NCBI GenBank assembly: GCA_020440405.1 | Contig: JAGROF010000054.1 | Span: forward strand, 1-7,249 | Origin: Chlamydiia bacterium | Lineage (GTDB): Bacteria; Chlamydiota; Chlamydiia; Chlamydiales; Simkaniaceae | DNA: 7,249 nt | Reading direction: 5' to 3' | Shown: positions 6,698 through 7,249 of the stretch, in pieces | Numbering within the stretch: position 1 is the first letter of the stretch | How the letters are laid out: every line of letters starts with the position of its first letter | Notes under the pieces: generated by a model | Seen by the model: the letters and a program-made list of their open reading frames with translations, nothing else | What the model was told of the DNA's origin: nothing | Database searches by the model: none | Position numbers and translations under genes: made by a program

Positions 6698-6898
6698 TTA
6701 TCGATCTTCAATATCTATGAATGTATGTTCTTCTAGCTCGAACACTTTTTTCCAGCTTTCTCTTGTTGTTTTTCGTCTTCTTCCTCTGTTTGAGTAGAAG
6801 ATTTCCAAAAAGCTCCCATTGACGCGCCATTGGACGGGACAAAGGAGCAATGAACATGAAGGGTTTGAAAAAGTCGGCTGGATTGTTTTAATACTCAT
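6698..6898 (-). CDS. Doubtful small ORF (66 codons), hypothetical
   Basis: The frame encodes a 66-residue peptide on the same strand as the TPR-like gene, ending 17 nt before its ATG. The N-terminal half is unremarkable (it contains SLLLCPVQW). The C-terminal half is strongly charged, with a basic run SNRGRRRKTTRESWKK followed by an acidic tail ending in FIDIEDR. No family was recognised. There is no Shine-Dalgarno sequence before the ATG, and the region is otherwise intergenic, so it may be a chance frame, a decayed gene remnant or an untranslated leader of the TPR-like gene. The mixed charge and a plausible soluble composition keep it from being dismissed. Conservation at this place in related genomes would decide. 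Confidence 0.3.
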   Translation of the reverse strand: MSIKTIQPTFSNPSCSLLLCPVQWRVNGSFLEIFYSNRGRRRKTTRESWKKVFELEEHTFIDIEDR

Positions 6899-7000
6899 AC
6901 GTCAGAATTCTTTGAGGCTCAAAAAAGTTGAGCTATGGTAACTCGATGAAATGTTTTTGTTAATAGTTTTTATAATTTCGATGGTTTTTTGAGCAGAGGA

Positions 7001-7012
7001 ATCTCTAGAGAT
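7001..7012. repeat. 12-bp perfect palindrome, possible operator
   Basis: The sequence ATCTCTAGAGAT is its own reverse complement. It lies about 150 bp before the slc1 ATG and about 100 bp before the first minus-strand ORF, in the divergent region. A symmetric site of this length suits a dimeric DNA-binding protein, but no regulator is identified and a single copy gives little support. Confidence 0.3.
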
Positions 7013-7100
7013 ATAGAAAAAAGTTGCTTTTGAGGAGATTTTGGAGTACCATAAAAGGCATAAAGCTGTTCTTTGTGTGAATTTTTTGTTGCACTTTTTG

Positions 7101-7138
7101 TCAAAGCCTGAAAAACTCTTTTCAAAGAACGATATAAG
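7101..7138 (+). promoter_or_regulatory. Candidate slc1 promoter region with TCAAAG direct repeat
   Basis: TATAAG at 7133-7138 is a possible -10 element, placing a transcript start near 7145, just ahead of the Shine-Dalgarno sequence. There is no good -35 at 16-18 bp upstream. Instead, two copies of TCAAAG (7101-7106 and 7122-7127) are spaced 21 bp start to start, two turns of the helix, so they face the same side of the DNA and could bind an activator. This is inferred from pattern only. Confidence 0.3.
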
Positions 7139-7147
7139 AATTTATTA

Positions 7148-7156
7148 AGGAGGAGA
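7148..7156 (+). promoter_or_regulatory. Strong Shine-Dalgarno sequence of slc1
   Basis: AAGGAGGAG ends 5 nt before the ATG at 7162; its GGAGG core (7149-7153) is 8 nt away. It is the best ribosome binding site in the window and fixes the start of the Slc1-like gene. Confidence 0.9.
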
Positions 7157-7161
7157 CATCA

Positions 7162-7249
7162 ATGTCACTGCAAAATGCTGAGGCGAATCTCAAGGAGTTC
7201 GGGAAAGAACTCAACCTAGAGGGGTTAGCCTTTGATGAAAATCACACCT
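7162..7249 (+). CDS. slc1: Slc1-like type III secretion chaperone, N-terminal 29 residues; runs off the right edge
   Basis: Only 29 codons are inside the window. The peptide begins MSLQNAEANLKEFGKEL and continues through LAFDENHT. From memory this matches the start of C. trachomatis Slc1 (CT043) closely (MS-QNAE-NLK-F-KEL, then AFD-N-T), which is a class I (CesT/SycE-like) chaperone. Slc1 is a small cytosolic dimer that binds early effectors such as TarP and stages them for the type III apparatus. The amphipathic first helix expected for this fold is visible. It is transcribed divergently from the TPR-like gene and glgX, and glgX is its numbered neighbour in C. trachomatis. The strong ribosome binding site suits an abundant protein. 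The binding groove and C-terminus cannot be checked, so the call rests on a short but distinctive match. Confidence 0.8.
   Translation, partial: MSLQNAEANLKEFGKELNLEGLAFDENHT

Larger units (their letters stand above)
6899..7147. other. Divergent AT-rich intergenic region between slc1 and the minus-strand genes
   Basis: This holds no convincing gene; counting the doubtful 66-codon ORF, the stretch free of firm genes is 6681-7161. It contains a 6-bp stem (GCTCAA/TTGAGC, 6917-6933, 5-nt A-rich loop), a TATAAT hexamer on the + strand at 6971-6976 without a recognisable -35, a 12-bp palindrome at 7001-7012 and a TCAAAG direct repeat at 7101-7127. The neighbouring genes diverge, so it should hold promoters for both directions. 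No tRNA, riboswitch or terminator was recognised. Confidence 0.6.

Noticed and set aside
6917..6933. GCTCAA/TTGAGC stem with A-rich loop considered as a terminator
   Set aside because: The stem is only 6 bp and is not followed by a T-run on either strand; it also lies upstream of, not after, the flanking genes.
7090..7106. Possible sigma-54 promoter (TTGCAC followed by TTTTTGTC)
   Set aside because: It lacks the GG at -24 and the GC at -12 with the required spacing.

Overview
The window looks like a chromosomal segment from a member of the phylum Chlamydiae, probably an environmental (Chlamydia-like) lineage. This rests on protein resemblance recalled from memory, not on a search. The 29 residues visible at the right edge closely resemble the start of the Chlamydia trachomatis type III secretion chaperone Slc1 (CT043). 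That gene is numbered next to glgX (CT042) in C. trachomatis, and glgX lies nearby here too. At the left edge a PP2C phosphatase followed by a NifS-type aminotransferase matches the CT259/CT258 pair. The window therefore joins two neighbourhoods that lie apart in C. trachomatis.

Layout from right to left. The slc1 start (7162 to the edge, + strand) has a very strong ribosome binding site. It diverges from the minus-strand genes across an intergenic region of up to 480 bp that holds a doubtful 66-codon ORF, a 12-bp perfect palindrome and a short direct repeat. A small helical-repeat protein (6141-6680) is built from three 43-residue TPR-like units. Next is glgX (4262-6049), with a promoter-like sequence so close to its ATG that its mRNA may be leaderless. 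After it come a lipoprotein (3548-4216), a CPBP-family membrane protein with a complete metal-site motif set (2675-3523), a serpin with a signal peptide (1427-2659), a PP2C phosphatase (657-1430) and the N-terminal 225 codons of a NifS-like enzyme (2-676, running off the left edge).

The six genes from glgX to nifS-like are co-directional and tightly packed (gaps of 45, 24 and 15 bp, then overlaps of 4 and 20 bp), so they could form one transcription unit. No intrinsic terminator was seen between them. The products are a glycogen-debranching enzyme, three envelope or exported proteins (lipoprotein, CPBP, serpin), a Ser/Thr phosphatase and a PLP enzyme. They do not form an obvious single pathway. 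The serpin is the most unusual gene: it keeps the alanine-rich reactive-loop hinge and the C-terminal serpin signature, which suggests an exported protease inhibitor. No RNA genes, insertion sequences, CRISPR arrays or origins were recognised.
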